From: Hymenobacter terricola
GTDB taxonomy: Bacteria > Bacteroidota > Bacteroidia > Cytophagales > Hymenobacteraceae
DNA: 64,000 bases
Assembly: GCF_017921975.2 (NCBI RefSeq)
Contig: NZ_JAGEMO020000033.1
Coordinates: forward strand, 26,630 to 90,629
Direction of reading: 5' to 3'
The notes beneath the pieces are model-generated. The model was not told the origin of the DNA. It saw only the letters and a list, made by a program, of their open reading frames with translations, and made no database searches. The position numbers and the translations under genes are program-made. Of this stretch, positions 44,101-52,710 are shown piece after piece. Each line of letters begins with the position of its first letter. Within the stretch, counting starts at the first letter, position 1.

Positions 44101-45648
44101 ATGTCTGACATTTCCCGCACCAAAGCTGCCTTTTGGGGTACTGTTTCTACGCAGGCATTCACCATTATTTCGATGTTGGTAGCCATTATCAGCACGCCGC
44201 TGATGGTGAAATACCTGGATAAGGACGCTTATGGCTTGTCAATTATATTTTTTCAAATAGTCAACTATTTGGCATTGTTTGACTTTGGCTTATCCTCCGC
44301 CGTAATTCGTAATCTGGCCCTGCACCGCGGCGACGACGAGCACAACCGGATGATGGTGAACCGTATTATGTCGACGGGGGTATTGGTGGCCGCGGCTTTC
44401 GGGTTGCTGGTCACGCTGATTGGTATTGGCTTTGCACCGCTGCTACCACGCATCTACAACCTCCGCCCCGGGCTGGCCGAACCAGCTATTCCCATTGTCA
44501 TCACCCTGAGCCTGCTGGTAGGAGCCCAGTTTATTCAGCGTGGATTAGGAGGTATTTTTTTTGCTCACCACCGCCAGACGCTCATTGCCACGCCTACTTT
44601 TTTTGTCGGCTTCTTCACTACTGCCCTCACGCTGACCCTGCTATCGCACGGCGTCGGCCTCTGGACGTTTGTATACGCCAACGTGTTTCAATTGGTAGCC
44701 AGCTCCGCAGCGCAAGTCGTGCTGCTGCGCATTTATTACCCCAAACTGCGCATCAGCCCCCGGTTTTACGACAAGGAGCTCACGAGCTCGATGCTGAATT
44801 ACGGCTTTTTTATGTTTTTGCAAGGCCTGGCCACCCAGGTTATCCTGTACACCGACCGACTGGTGATTGGCAAGGTGTTGTCTTTGGCTCTGGTGGCCGT
44901 TTTCTCCCTGACGGTGCGCATCCCGGAAATAGGCATGAATCTGCTGGGCCGTATCACTGAAAATGCCTTGCCGGCCGTTGCCGAGATTGTGGTGCACGAA
45001 GGTGCGGAACGGGCCCGTATCTATTTTCACCGCATCATGATACTCGTTATTGTATTGAGTATGACAGCTTTCTGGTTGATGCTGGCTTTGGATGAATGGT
45101 TTATTCATTTGTGGGTAGGCCCCGATTTCTTTGCTGGGGAACAGGTGTTGGTTCTTGCGCTCGTCATTATGGTGCAGCAAACAATTACCCGCACCGGAAT
45201 TTTCTTTCTGAACGCCAAGGGCATTGCCCGTCCGCTCAGCTTCGCGGCAATGATAGAAGCAGCGCTCAACCTGACGTTGTCAATCACCTTGGGGCAACGG
45301 ATGGGCATGCCGGGCATTCTACTGGGTACCATTCTGGCGTCGCTGCTCACCTCTGCCTGGTATGTGCCTTACCTCCTCAAGAAACACCTAACCATTTCCT
45401 TCTTTGATTCGATGGTGCGGCCCGCGTTGTGGCCAATAGTGGGCGTAAGCCTGGCCGGTGCTGGGGTGTACGCGCTGTTGCAGCTAGTCAATAATTTGCC
45501 AATGTTTAACCATTGGCTCTGGTTCCTGCCCCTTGGCGCGGTTGCGTCGGTAGTGATGAGCGCGTTTGCATGGCTGGTTTATCTGCGCGGCCCATTAGGC
45601 GAATACGTACCCATTCGCTTCCGTCGCTACTTATTCTTGAATTCCTAG
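44101..45648 (+). CDS. Polysaccharide flippase (Wzx-like, MATE/MVF superfamily)
   Basis: 515 residues with about twelve to fourteen hydrophobic segments. The start MSDISRTKAAFWGTVSTQAFTII and the early STPLMVKYLDKDAYGLSII fit the polysaccharide biosynthesis protein (PST) family. It should flip undecaprenyl-linked repeat units to the periplasm for a Wzy polymerase; a Wzy-like protein is encoded at 54924 on the other strand. A Wzx in the same locus as an ABC exporter (28668-30914) implies two export routes or two glycans. The preceding 146-base spacer is AT-rich, but I find no exact TAnnTTTG box in it. Confidence 0.88.
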   Translation: MSDISRTKAAFWGTVSTQAFTIISMLVAIISTPLMVKYLDKDAYGLSIIFFQIVNYLALFDFGLSSAVIRNLALHRGDDEHNRMMVNRIMSTGVLVAAAFGLLVTLIGIGFAPLLPRIYNLRPGLAEPAIPIVITLSLLVGAQFIQRGLGGIFFAHHRQTLIATPTFFVGFFTTALTLTLLSHGVGLWTFVYANVFQLVASSAAQVVLLRIYYPKLRISPRFYDKELTSSMLNYGFFMFLQGLATQVILYTDRLVIGKVLSLALVAVFSLTVRIPEIGMNLLGRITENALPAVAEIVVHEGAERARIYFHRIMILVIVLSMTAFWLMLALDEWFIHLWVGPDFFAGEQVLVLALVIMVQQTITRTGIFFLNAKGIARPLSFAAMIEAALNLTLSITLGQRMGMPGILLGTILASLLTSAWYVPYLLKKHLTISFFDSMVRPALWPIVGVSLAGAGVYALLQLVNNLPMFNHWLWFLPLGAVASVVMSAFAWLVYLRGPLGEYVPIRFRRYLFLNS

Positions 45649-45683
45649 CGCTCTGGCTAGGCTAATTATTTTTCTCTTAGGCG

Positions 45684-46835
45684 ATGCCCCCTATCTCTAA
45701 ATTTCTTACCAAAGCCACCCGCACCTTGCTCTGGCGTACGGGCTTGGGCCTCCGAACAGCGGCCCGCTATTGGAAAACCTACGAGAAAGGAGAGGGGTTT
45801 CGCTTTCTTTACCGCCACTCGGAAGATGTTTTTACCGGTATGCCCACTCAATTCGTGGACCCGGTCTTTAGTGAGTTTATCGCCGAAGACAACAAGCGGT
45901 GGACCATCCAGGAAAGTTTTGTGTTGGAGGTGAGCGATGTATTGCTAGAGCCGGAACGTCTGCTGGGAACCCGGGCCGGGCGGCAACTGGTAGAACAAAC
46001 GGTGGTCTATAAGTTTGCCCGGCAGTATCCATATATTCTAACCCATCTGCTTCGCCCAGCCAACCCCACAGAATTAGACAAAGCCATTTGGTATGATGGC
46101 TCGGCAACGCGCAACTATTATCATCACCTGGTGGATGCCCTGATTAGCCTCCAGCAATTTGAGCACAGCGGATTACCATTGGACACGCCGTTACTCATCG
46201 CAAAACAGATGTACGAAACAGTGTTTTTTCAGTACCTGTTCCAGCGCAGCGAGCAACTGCAGAAGTTCAACTGGTATGTCGTGGGCGACCAGGAATGGGT
46301 GCATGTTAAAAAACTATATAAGTTTCAAACGGCACCGTTCAGCCCGCCGGCGTGGCGGGCCATGCGTGAGTTATATACCTTGCCTAATCAAAAGCCGAAA
46401 CGGAGGGTGTTTCTAAATCGTGATAAAACCCGCTACGGCCGTTATTTAGCCAATGAGCAGGAAGTAGTTGCCATGCTCAGGCGTCACGGCTTCGAGGAAG
46501 TACTTGCTGAAAACCTGACCATTGAGCAGCAAGCGCAGCTGTTTCAGGAAATCGAATACCTGGTGGCGCTGCACGGCGCTGGGCTGATTCAGCAATTTTT
46601 TATGAATTACGATTGTGCCCACGTCGTTGAGATAATGCCTGGAAACTACTTGCAGCCGCTCTACTACTGGCAGGCGTATACAATGGGCATTCATTACTAC
46701 GATGTGGTAGTGGGCGGCGACATGCAAAGTGGTAAGGCATACCCCGTAGATGTAGCGGCTTTAGAAGCCGCCGTAATCCGTATGCTGCATAACGAGTATT
46801 CGGGTCGGGTCTACGGGCTTGTACAAGTGTCGTAA
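45684..46835 (+). CDS. Glycosyltransferase, GT61 family (DUF563)
   Basis: 383 residues. The GT61 marks are IWYDGSATRNYYHHLVDALI (the family's HxxxD-like region), RRVFLNRDKTRYGRYLANEQEV, and the late VALHGAGLIQQFFM. GT61 enzymes in bacteria transfer diverse sugars, and family members in eukaryotes are xylosyl- or GlcNAc-transferases. With UDP-xylose probably made by the enzymes encoded at 20151-22533, xylosyl transfer is one option (inferred). The start codon follows the flippase stop by 35 bases. The N-terminal about 60 residues are basic and may sit on the membrane. Confidence 0.82.
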   Translation: MPPISKFLTKATRTLLWRTGLGLRTAARYWKTYEKGEGFRFLYRHSEDVFTGMPTQFVDPVFSEFIAEDNKRWTIQESFVLEVSDVLLEPERLLGTRAGRQLVEQTVVYKFARQYPYILTHLLRPANPTELDKAIWYDGSATRNYYHHLVDALISLQQFEHSGLPLDTPLLIAKQMYETVFFQYLFQRSEQLQKFNWYVVGDQEWVHVKKLYKFQTAPFSPPAWRAMRELYTLPNQKPKRRVFLNRDKTRYGRYLANEQEVVAMLRRHGFEEVLAENLTIEQQAQLFQEIEYLVALHGAGLIQQFFMNYDCAHVVEIMPGNYLQPLYYWQAYTMGIHYYDVVVGGDMQSGKAYPVDVAALEAAVIRMLHNEYSGRVYGLVQVS

Positions 46836-46854
46836 AAATCTTAATTAATTTATA

Positions 46855-48087
46855 ATGAATATTTTAGTTGCAGTTGAAGAATTGCGTATTGGTGGTGCCC
46901 AAACCTTTGCCCTTCGGTTGGCGCAAGCTCTGCACAATGCCGGGCATCGGGTTTATCTGTATAATATGTACTGGCAATTCACGGAGCATGATTTAGTGAA
47001 GCGCCTGGCTCCTGATGTTGAGCTGTTGCAATACAAGCCTGCAAGCCAGCCAATGGATGCTTTCCTTATGCGGGCCGAGGGGTGGTTAGAGCGGCGAGGC
47101 CAGCAGTTTGCCCTACGCAACGGTATCCTTCGCAAGCACTTGAACCAAGTTATTAAAGAAAAAAGCATTGACATAATACACAGCCATACATTTAAATGCG
47201 ACCATTTAATCACCCAGGTACTGCGCCAGATACCTCGGATTGCCCATGTTATTACAATGCACGGCGATTATGAGCAATTTTTAAAGTTCTATCGTTTGGG
47301 AACAGCATATGTTATTCCGAACTACCTGCAAAAACTGAGCGAAGTGCTTTCCCGTGTTAATGGCATCGCTTACTTATCAACACAAAACCTGGAAGTTCTA
47401 CAGCCTGATGTAACGGCAGTTTCAACAGGCCACATCCGGTTGCGACGTATTTACAATGGGCTGGATGCTCAAATTTCGGAGGAGGCAAATCTGTTTACCC
47501 GCAAAGCGCTTGAAATTCCCGCTGAAGCGCTTGTATTTGGCATGGTAGCCCGTGGCGTTCCCGAAAAGGGATGGGAGCCCCTGGTCCAGGCTTACCAGCA
47601 AGTCAAAGCGGAAGCCACTCAGCCAGTGCATTTGGTGTTAGTTGGAAGCAGTGCGTTTTTAGATTCATTGCGGGAGAAATACAAAGCTGACGGGAATATA
47701 CATTTCCTGGGGTTTGTTAACAATCCCGTTGATTGCGTGGAATCATTTGATGTGGGGGTGTTGGCTTCTTCATTAAAGGAAAGCTTGCCGAACTCTATCG
47801 CCGAATATTTATTTTGTAAAAAACCGGTTATCTCAACAACGGTAGGCGAGATTCAGCAGATGATTACCACGCCCGACGGGCAGGAAGCGGGCTTATTAAT
47901 TGAGTTTCCAGAATACGGATTGGCTGACGGCCAGCAGCTATACGAGGCAATGGCCCAATATGCGGGCAATAAGGCATTGTTGAGGCAGCACCAGCAACTA
48001 GCCAGCCAAGCATTCACCAAGTTTGATATGAAACGCTGCGTCCAAGCCTACACTGAACTATATCAGGCTTGTCAGCCAGAGCTATAA
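46855..48087 (+). CDS. Glycosyltransferase, GT4 family
   Basis: 410 residues. The start MNILVAVEELRIGGAQTFALRLAQAL is the classic GT-B Gly-Gly-Ala loop. IIHSHTFKCDHLI is the acceptor-side strand. The C-terminal domain has FGMVARGVPEKGWEPLVQAY and ASSLKESLPNSIAEYLFCKKPVIST (E-x7-E). It starts 19 bases after the GT61 gene stop and is followed at 4 bases by another GT4. Donor and acceptor are unknown. Confidence 0.9.
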   Translation: MNILVAVEELRIGGAQTFALRLAQALHNAGHRVYLYNMYWQFTEHDLVKRLAPDVELLQYKPASQPMDAFLMRAEGWLERRGQQFALRNGILRKHLNQVIKEKSIDIIHSHTFKCDHLITQVLRQIPRIAHVITMHGDYEQFLKFYRLGTAYVIPNYLQKLSEVLSRVNGIAYLSTQNLEVLQPDVTAVSTGHIRLRRIYNGLDAQISEEANLFTRKALEIPAEALVFGMVARGVPEKGWEPLVQAYQQVKAEATQPVHLVLVGSSAFLDSLREKYKADGNIHFLGFVNNPVDCVESFDVGVLASSLKESLPNSIAEYLFCKKPVISTTVGEIQQMITTPDGQEAGLLIEFPEYGLADGQQLYEAMAQYAGNKALLRQHQQLASQAFTKFDMKRCVQAYTELYQACQPEL

Positions 48088-48091
48088 TACT

Positions 48092-49345
48092 GTGAATACT
48101 TCAAATACCGCGCGCAATTTATTGCTGCTCATTCCCAATTTAGGCATGGGCGGTGCCCAACGTGTATTCCACGACCATAGCGTGGAACTGGCCAAGCAAT
48201 ATGCCGTAACGGAAGCCGTGTTCAATCTCGAAGGCGGCGACCTGTACCCCAGCGGCAACCCGGTGGTGAGCCTGGAAGTAGGGGGAGGAGGAGGGGCTTT
48301 GGCCAAGCTACAGAATTTCCGGCGGCGCATTAGTGAGCTGCGTCGGTTGCGTGAGCGGCTGCGGCCGGTGGCCTGCATCAGCCACCTAGAAGGTGCCGAC
48401 TATGTGAACTTGCTGAGCGGCGGGCCAGGAAAAATTATTCTTTGCGTACACGGCTCAAAACTACACGACGCCAACATCCGGGGGGTGGTGGGGTGGCTAC
48501 GCAAAAAGGTACTCATTCCGGCGCTTTACAACCGTGCCGACCGCATCGTGACGGTGAGTCGGGACATCATTCCCGAACTTATTCAGGGCTTTGGTGTGAA
48601 GCCTGAAAAGCTGCTCACCATCAATAATTTCTTCGAGGTGGCCCAAATTGAGGCCAAAAGCCAGGAACCATTGTCGGAAGCAGAAGTCGCAGTATATGCT
48701 GCTGACCCTGTGCTGGTGACGTCAGGACGGCTGACTCTGCAGAAAAATCAGGCCCCGCTACTGGATGCTTTCGCAGCGTTGCTCCAACGACAGAAGGCGA
48801 AATTGGTCTTCGTCGGCGATGGTGAATTGCGCGACGCCCTTCTTGCCCACGCCCGCGAATTGGGCTTGCGCGTGTACGCCATCTGGGAAGCGTCGGCACT
48901 GCTTACTCCGGACTATGACGTTTATTTTTTGGGCTTACAGCAAAATCCGTTCAAGTACCTGCGCCCGGCGGCCGCATTCGTATTTCCTTCCGCCTGGGAG
49001 GGTTTTCCCATGGCGTTGGGCGAGGCCATGATTTGTGGGCTCCCGGTACTGAGCGCCGACTGCCCCACGGGCCCGCGCGAAATGCTTGCTCCTGCTACCG
49101 CTACGCCCGCTACCCCGTTGCGTCAGGTTGAGCACGGGGCGTATGGGGTATTGCTCCCCATGCTGACCCAGTCAGCCACCCTGAATGCCGACCTCATTGC
49201 CTGGACGGACGCTCTCGACGATTTGTTGAACGATTCGGCTGAGCGTGAAAAGCTGGGCAAGCTGGCCCGCGAGCGAATGCAGGATTTTACACGGGAGCGG
49301 ATTTTTGGTCAATGGATGCAGTTGGTAGAAGATGTGCAATTGTAA
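48092..49345 (+). CDS. Glycosyltransferase, GT4 family (GTG start)
   Basis: 417 residues starting with GTG at 48092, four bases after the previous stop; no ATG is available before the essential LLLLIPNLGMGGAQRVFHDH motif. The C-terminal domain has VTSGRLTLQKNQAPLLDAFA and FPSAWEGFPMALGEAMICGLPVL, with the donor Glu residues. The weak start suggests it depends on coupling to the upstream gene. A 137-base AT-rich gap follows. The sugar is unknown. Confidence 0.88.
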   Translation: MNTSNTARNLLLLIPNLGMGGAQRVFHDHSVELAKQYAVTEAVFNLEGGDLYPSGNPVVSLEVGGGGGALAKLQNFRRRISELRRLRERLRPVACISHLEGADYVNLLSGGPGKIILCVHGSKLHDANIRGVVGWLRKKVLIPALYNRADRIVTVSRDIIPELIQGFGVKPEKLLTINNFFEVAQIEAKSQEPLSEAEVAVYAADPVLVTSGRLTLQKNQAPLLDAFAALLQRQKAKLVFVGDGELRDALLAHARELGLRVYAIWEASALLTPDYDVYFLGLQQNPFKYLRPAAAFVFPSAWEGFPMALGEAMICGLPVLSADCPTGPREMLAPATATPATPLRQVEHGAYGVLLPMLTQSATLNADLIAWTDALDDLLNDSAEREKLGKLARERMQDFTRERIFGQWMQLVEDVQL

Positions 49346-49482
49346 AATATATATTTGTATTTTTAAATAATTTAACTCATAGATATAAAAAATAAGGGTC
49401 GCATATAAAGTATCGATGCCTAAAAATATTTTTTATAAAAATAAATATTGAAAAACAAATTGTTCTCAAAATTAATTGGTGT

Positions 49483-50415
49483 ATGGTCCGTCAAGACATG
49501 AATACGACATTTTTCATTTCAGATAAAATCACCTTGATTCTGGATTCGCAGCTATCAAAAGATAATCTGTTAGAACTAAAATATTGGAAGCTTATCCTGG
49601 AGAAGTTAATGGCTAAGCAAATTGACAATTACTTCTCAAATGTGCATTTTTATCTGGTCTTTGGTAATCAGCCCATTAACATGGCCATGAGCAAAGATGT
49701 CCTCAACGTTTTTCTGATTGCTGATGAACGCCAGACGCTCCAGCCTACTATTTATAACGGAAGCAATATTGTATTCCAGTCGTCATATACTCCGGCAAAG
49801 TTCGGAAATGTATATTCGAAGCTTTTTGCCTTTCCGGTTGGGTATAATGGCGAATTAGATTTTAGTAATCCTGTTCCGTTTTCTGAGAGGTCCGTCAACG
49901 TGTTCTTTTCCGGAAACCTGCATAGGGGACGCCGCAGAATGTTTAAATTTTACAGTTATCTGCGGTATTTTCCGTTCTTTCTGCAGCACCGGTTGCAAGA
50001 AAAAATAAAATCTACTTACGATGACAAATATCCGAACTCTTACATAAGGTTTACCAATGGCTTCATGCGCGGGTTGAACTTTGAAGAGTACGCTAACTAT
50101 ATTAAAAATAGTAAAATTGTACTGACGCCACACGGCTCCGTCGTAGAAGAATGTTTCCGACATTATGAAGCGATGAAATGCGGGTGCGTGATTATATCGG
50201 AAAGACTTCCCGAGAATCATTTTTTTTCCGGCTCACCCATCATTCAAATCGATGATTGGAAGGAAGCAGATAAGATTATTAAAGAACTGCTTGAAAACCC
50301 AGACCGCATGCAGGAATTACATATTGCTGCTTTGCAATGGTGGAAAGACGTGATGTCTGAGTCGGCAGTTGCTGATTACATGGCTGATATAATCAGCAAG
50401 AACCAAATAGCGTAA
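49483..50415 (+). CDS. Exostosin-like glycosyltransferase (GT-B, tentative)
   Basis: 310 residues. It is unlike the surrounding GT4 enzymes: the recognisable part is the C-terminal half, with VFFSGNLHRGRRRMFK and SKIVLTPHGSVVEECFRHYEAMKCGCVIIS, a pattern like the nucleotide-binding domain of exostosin/GT47 and related proteins. The ATG at 49483 is used; another in-frame ATG is at 49498. The gene and its 5' spacer are clearly AT-richer than the neighbours, suggesting separate acquisition. A TATATTTG box (49350-49357) upstream has a TTG 25 bases earlier, slightly too far. Specificity is unknown. Confidence 0.65.
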   Translation: MVRQDMNTTFFISDKITLILDSQLSKDNLLELKYWKLILEKLMAKQIDNYFSNVHFYLVFGNQPINMAMSKDVLNVFLIADERQTLQPTIYNGSNIVFQSSYTPAKFGNVYSKLFAFPVGYNGELDFSNPVPFSERSVNVFFSGNLHRGRRRMFKFYSYLRYFPFFLQHRLQEKIKSTYDDKYPNSYIRFTNGFMRGLNFEEYANYIKNSKIVLTPHGSVVEECFRHYEAMKCGCVIISERLPENHFFSGSPIIQIDDWKEADKIIKELLENPDRMQELHIAALQWWKDVMSESAVADYMADIISKNQIA

Positions 50416-50482
50416 GGTTCTAATTAGGGTGTTAATACAAGCAAGCAGCTAATGTGCGCTTTTTACTAGCGGTATTTCGTTG

Positions 50483-51634
50483 ATGCATCTGGCTTCTGGT
50501 TTGGTCGTATTGGTAGTTGATAATTCCCGTGCTGTAACCGGGGCGCTGAATGCCATGCGCCACGCGACAGGCCCATTACGCGCCGATGGGCTGCGCTTTG
50601 AATACGTGCTGCCCACTGGCAGCACAGGGCGGGCTGCGCTGGAAGCCGATGGCTACGTGGTGCACGAGCTGCCGTTCGTAGAAATCAGCCGCAGGAAGTG
50701 GGACTTGCTCAGCTACGGGCCCATGTTGGTGCTCAATGGGTGGCGACTGCGGCAGCTGGCCCGACAGCGGGGCGCAGTGCTTATTCATCTCAACGATTTT
50801 TACAACCTCACTGGTTACGTAGCCCGGTTTTTTAGCTTGGGCCGGCTAGAGGTGTTCACCCACGTACGCTTTTTGCCTCAAACGCTGCCTCAACCGCTGG
50901 CACGGCTGTGGCGGTGGCTGGCCGAGCACGCCGCGCAGCAGGTGCTGTGCGTGTCAGAAGCCGTGCGGAGCTATTTCGCGCCGGGCCAGGCATCGGTCGT
51001 TACCGTATATGACCCTTTGCCCGCACAAGGAGAGGCGTTGCCAGCACACGTAGTGTCGGATGTTTCCCAGCCTATACAGCTGCTGTATCTCAGCAACTAC
51101 ATCCGTGGCAAGGGCCAGAACTTCGCGCTGGAAGCCTTTCGCCTCGCGTATGCTCGCAATGCTAACCTGCGCCTGCATTTCGTGGGCGGCGACATGGGCA
51201 TGGCCAAAAATCGGGAATTTCGGGCCGAACTGGAAGCTGCCGCGCAAGCCGCGGGCCTGGCCAAAGTAGTGCGGTTCGACGGGTTTTCGGCCGATACCGA
51301 AGCCGCGATGAAGGCGCACGACATCGTGCTCAACTTCTCGGAAGCCGAGTCATTTTCCCTGACGTGCCTTGATGCGCTCTACTACGGGGTGCCGCTGATA
51401 GCTACCGATTGCGGCGGCCCGGCAGAGTTGTTTGAGCATGAAAAATCGGGCCTGCTCGTGCCCAACCGCGACGTGCCGGCCATGGCAGATGCTCTCATCA
51501 AGCTGGCCGGCGACACGGCCTTGCGCCAGCAGTTTTCGACGGCCAGCCGCCTGTTTGTTCGCCAGAAATTCGCCCCCGCCCACACCTACCAGCGGTTAGC
51601 CGAGTGCTACCGCCGCGCCCTTGGTCGCGGCTAA
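50483..51634 (+). CDS. Glycosyltransferase, GT4 family
   Basis: 383 residues from the ATG at 50483 (a TTG directly before it is in frame). The N-terminal part has VLVVDNSRAVTGALNAMRH, an SxxxGA-type donor loop, and LIHLNDFYNLTGYVA. The C-terminal part has LYLSNYIRGKGQNFALEAFR and NFSEAESFSLTCLDALYYGVPLI. It is a retaining GT-B transferase of the polysaccharide locus; donor and acceptor are unknown. GC is back to the genome level after the AT-rich gene before it. Confidence 0.87.
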   Translation: MHLASGLVVLVVDNSRAVTGALNAMRHATGPLRADGLRFEYVLPTGSTGRAALEADGYVVHELPFVEISRRKWDLLSYGPMLVLNGWRLRQLARQRGAVLIHLNDFYNLTGYVARFFSLGRLEVFTHVRFLPQTLPQPLARLWRWLAEHAAQQVLCVSEAVRSYFAPGQASVVTVYDPLPAQGEALPAHVVSDVSQPIQLLYLSNYIRGKGQNFALEAFRLAYARNANLRLHFVGGDMGMAKNREFRAELEAAAQAAGLAKVVRFDGFSADTEAAMKAHDIVLNFSEAESFSLTCLDALYYGVPLIATDCGGPAELFEHEKSGLLVPNRDVPAMADALIKLAGDTALRQQFSTASRLFVRQKFAPAHTYQRLAECYRRALGRG

Positions 51635-51684
51635 ATTTTGCTGGGCAGATTGATAGCCCGTTTTCGTGCCAACCTTTGCTCTCA

Positions 51685-52626
51685 ATGACGCCAACGGCCC
51701 CCGTTTTGCTTTCCGTGGTAAGCCCCGTATACCGGGCCGATGCCTCGGTGGCCGAACTGGTGCAGCGCCTGGTGACGGTTTTGGAATCCATCACGCCGCA
51801 TTTCGAAATACTACTGGTTGACGACCGTAGCCCCGACGATTCCTGGGCGCGTATCCGGGAGCTGGCGGCAAGCGAGCCGCGGGTAAGGGGCCTGCGCCTG
51901 AGCCGCAACTTCGGCCAGCACCGCGCCATCACGGCGGGCCTCGACGCTTGCCGGGGCGAATGGGTAGTGGTAATGGACTGCGATTTACAGGACCGGCCGG
52001 AGGAAATACCGGCCTTGCTGGCCGAAGCGCGGCGGGGCTACGACTTTGTGCTGGCCCGGCGCGCCAATCGGCAGGACTCGTGGGGCAAAAAGATGCTGTC
52101 GCGCCTGTTCTACCGTGTATTATCCTACCTCACCGAAACACCGCAGGACCCGGCCGTGGCCAATTTTGGCATCTACCACCGCAAAGTAGTGGCGGCCGTG
52201 CTGGCCATGCGCGAGAGCATTCGCTACTTTCCCACCATGGTGCGCTGGGTTGGCTTTCGCGCCGGCTACCTCCCCGTGATGCATGCCGGCCGCGCCGCCG
52301 GGCGCAGCAGCTACGGGCTGAGCCAACGCCTCCGGCTGGGCCTGGATATTCTGCTGGCGAACTCCGATAAGCCTCTGCGACTGACCATTAAATTTGGCTT
52401 ACTGCTGTCCGGAGGAGCATTTTTGTTTGTTCCGATTACCCTGCTGCGCTACTGGACCGGGCAGATTGACCAGCCAGGCTACACCAGCCTGATTATCTCC
52501 ATCTGGTTTTTTTCGGGGCTGCTGCTGTCGGTGCTGGGAATGGTGGGCTTATACATCGGCAAAACGTTTGAGCAGGTGAAAAACCGGCCGCTCTACATCG
52601 TGGACGAGGAAGTGGCAGGCGCCTGA
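51685..52626 (+). CDS. Polyprenyl-phosphate-type glycosyltransferase, GT2 with two membrane helices
   Basis: 313 residues from the ATG at 51685; the frame extends upstream into the previous gene, but LLSVVSPVYRADASVAELV fits best near the N-terminus. Motifs are LVDDRSPDDSW, MDCDLQDRPEEIPALL (DxD) and RSSYGLSQRLRLGLDI before two C-terminal membrane helices. It has the same architecture as the protein at 25158 (DPM1/ArnC-like), so the locus has two enzymes able to make polyprenyl-phosphate sugars. It is placed before the WecE-like gene, so the donor may be dTDP-Fuc4N or a derivative (inferred). Confidence 0.85.
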   Translation: MTPTAPVLLSVVSPVYRADASVAELVQRLVTVLESITPHFEILLVDDRSPDDSWARIRELAASEPRVRGLRLSRNFGQHRAITAGLDACRGEWVVVMDCDLQDRPEEIPALLAEARRGYDFVLARRANRQDSWGKKMLSRLFYRVLSYLTETPQDPAVANFGIYHRKVVAAVLAMRESIRYFPTMVRWVGFRAGYLPVMHAGRAAGRSSYGLSQRLRLGLDILLANSDKPLRLTIKFGLLLSGGAFLFVPITLLRYWTGQIDQPGYTSLIISIWFFSGLLLSVLGMVGLYIGKTFEQVKNRPLYIVDEEVAGA

Positions 52627-52684
52627 AAATGCTCTGCCGCAACGGCCGCTTTGTTGTTGTTTCGGGCAAGCCCGGCTATGCCCG

Positions 52685-52692
52685 TACCTTTG
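52685..52692 (+). promoter_or_regulatory. -7 box upstream of the WecE-like gene
   Basis: TACCTTTG matches TAnnTTTG; the nearest TTG (52657-52659) is 25 bases upstream, slightly too far. The predicted start near 52699 gives a leader of about 12 bases. Confidence 0.35.
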
Positions 52693-52710
52693 TAAGGATT
52701 TCCGCTGCGC

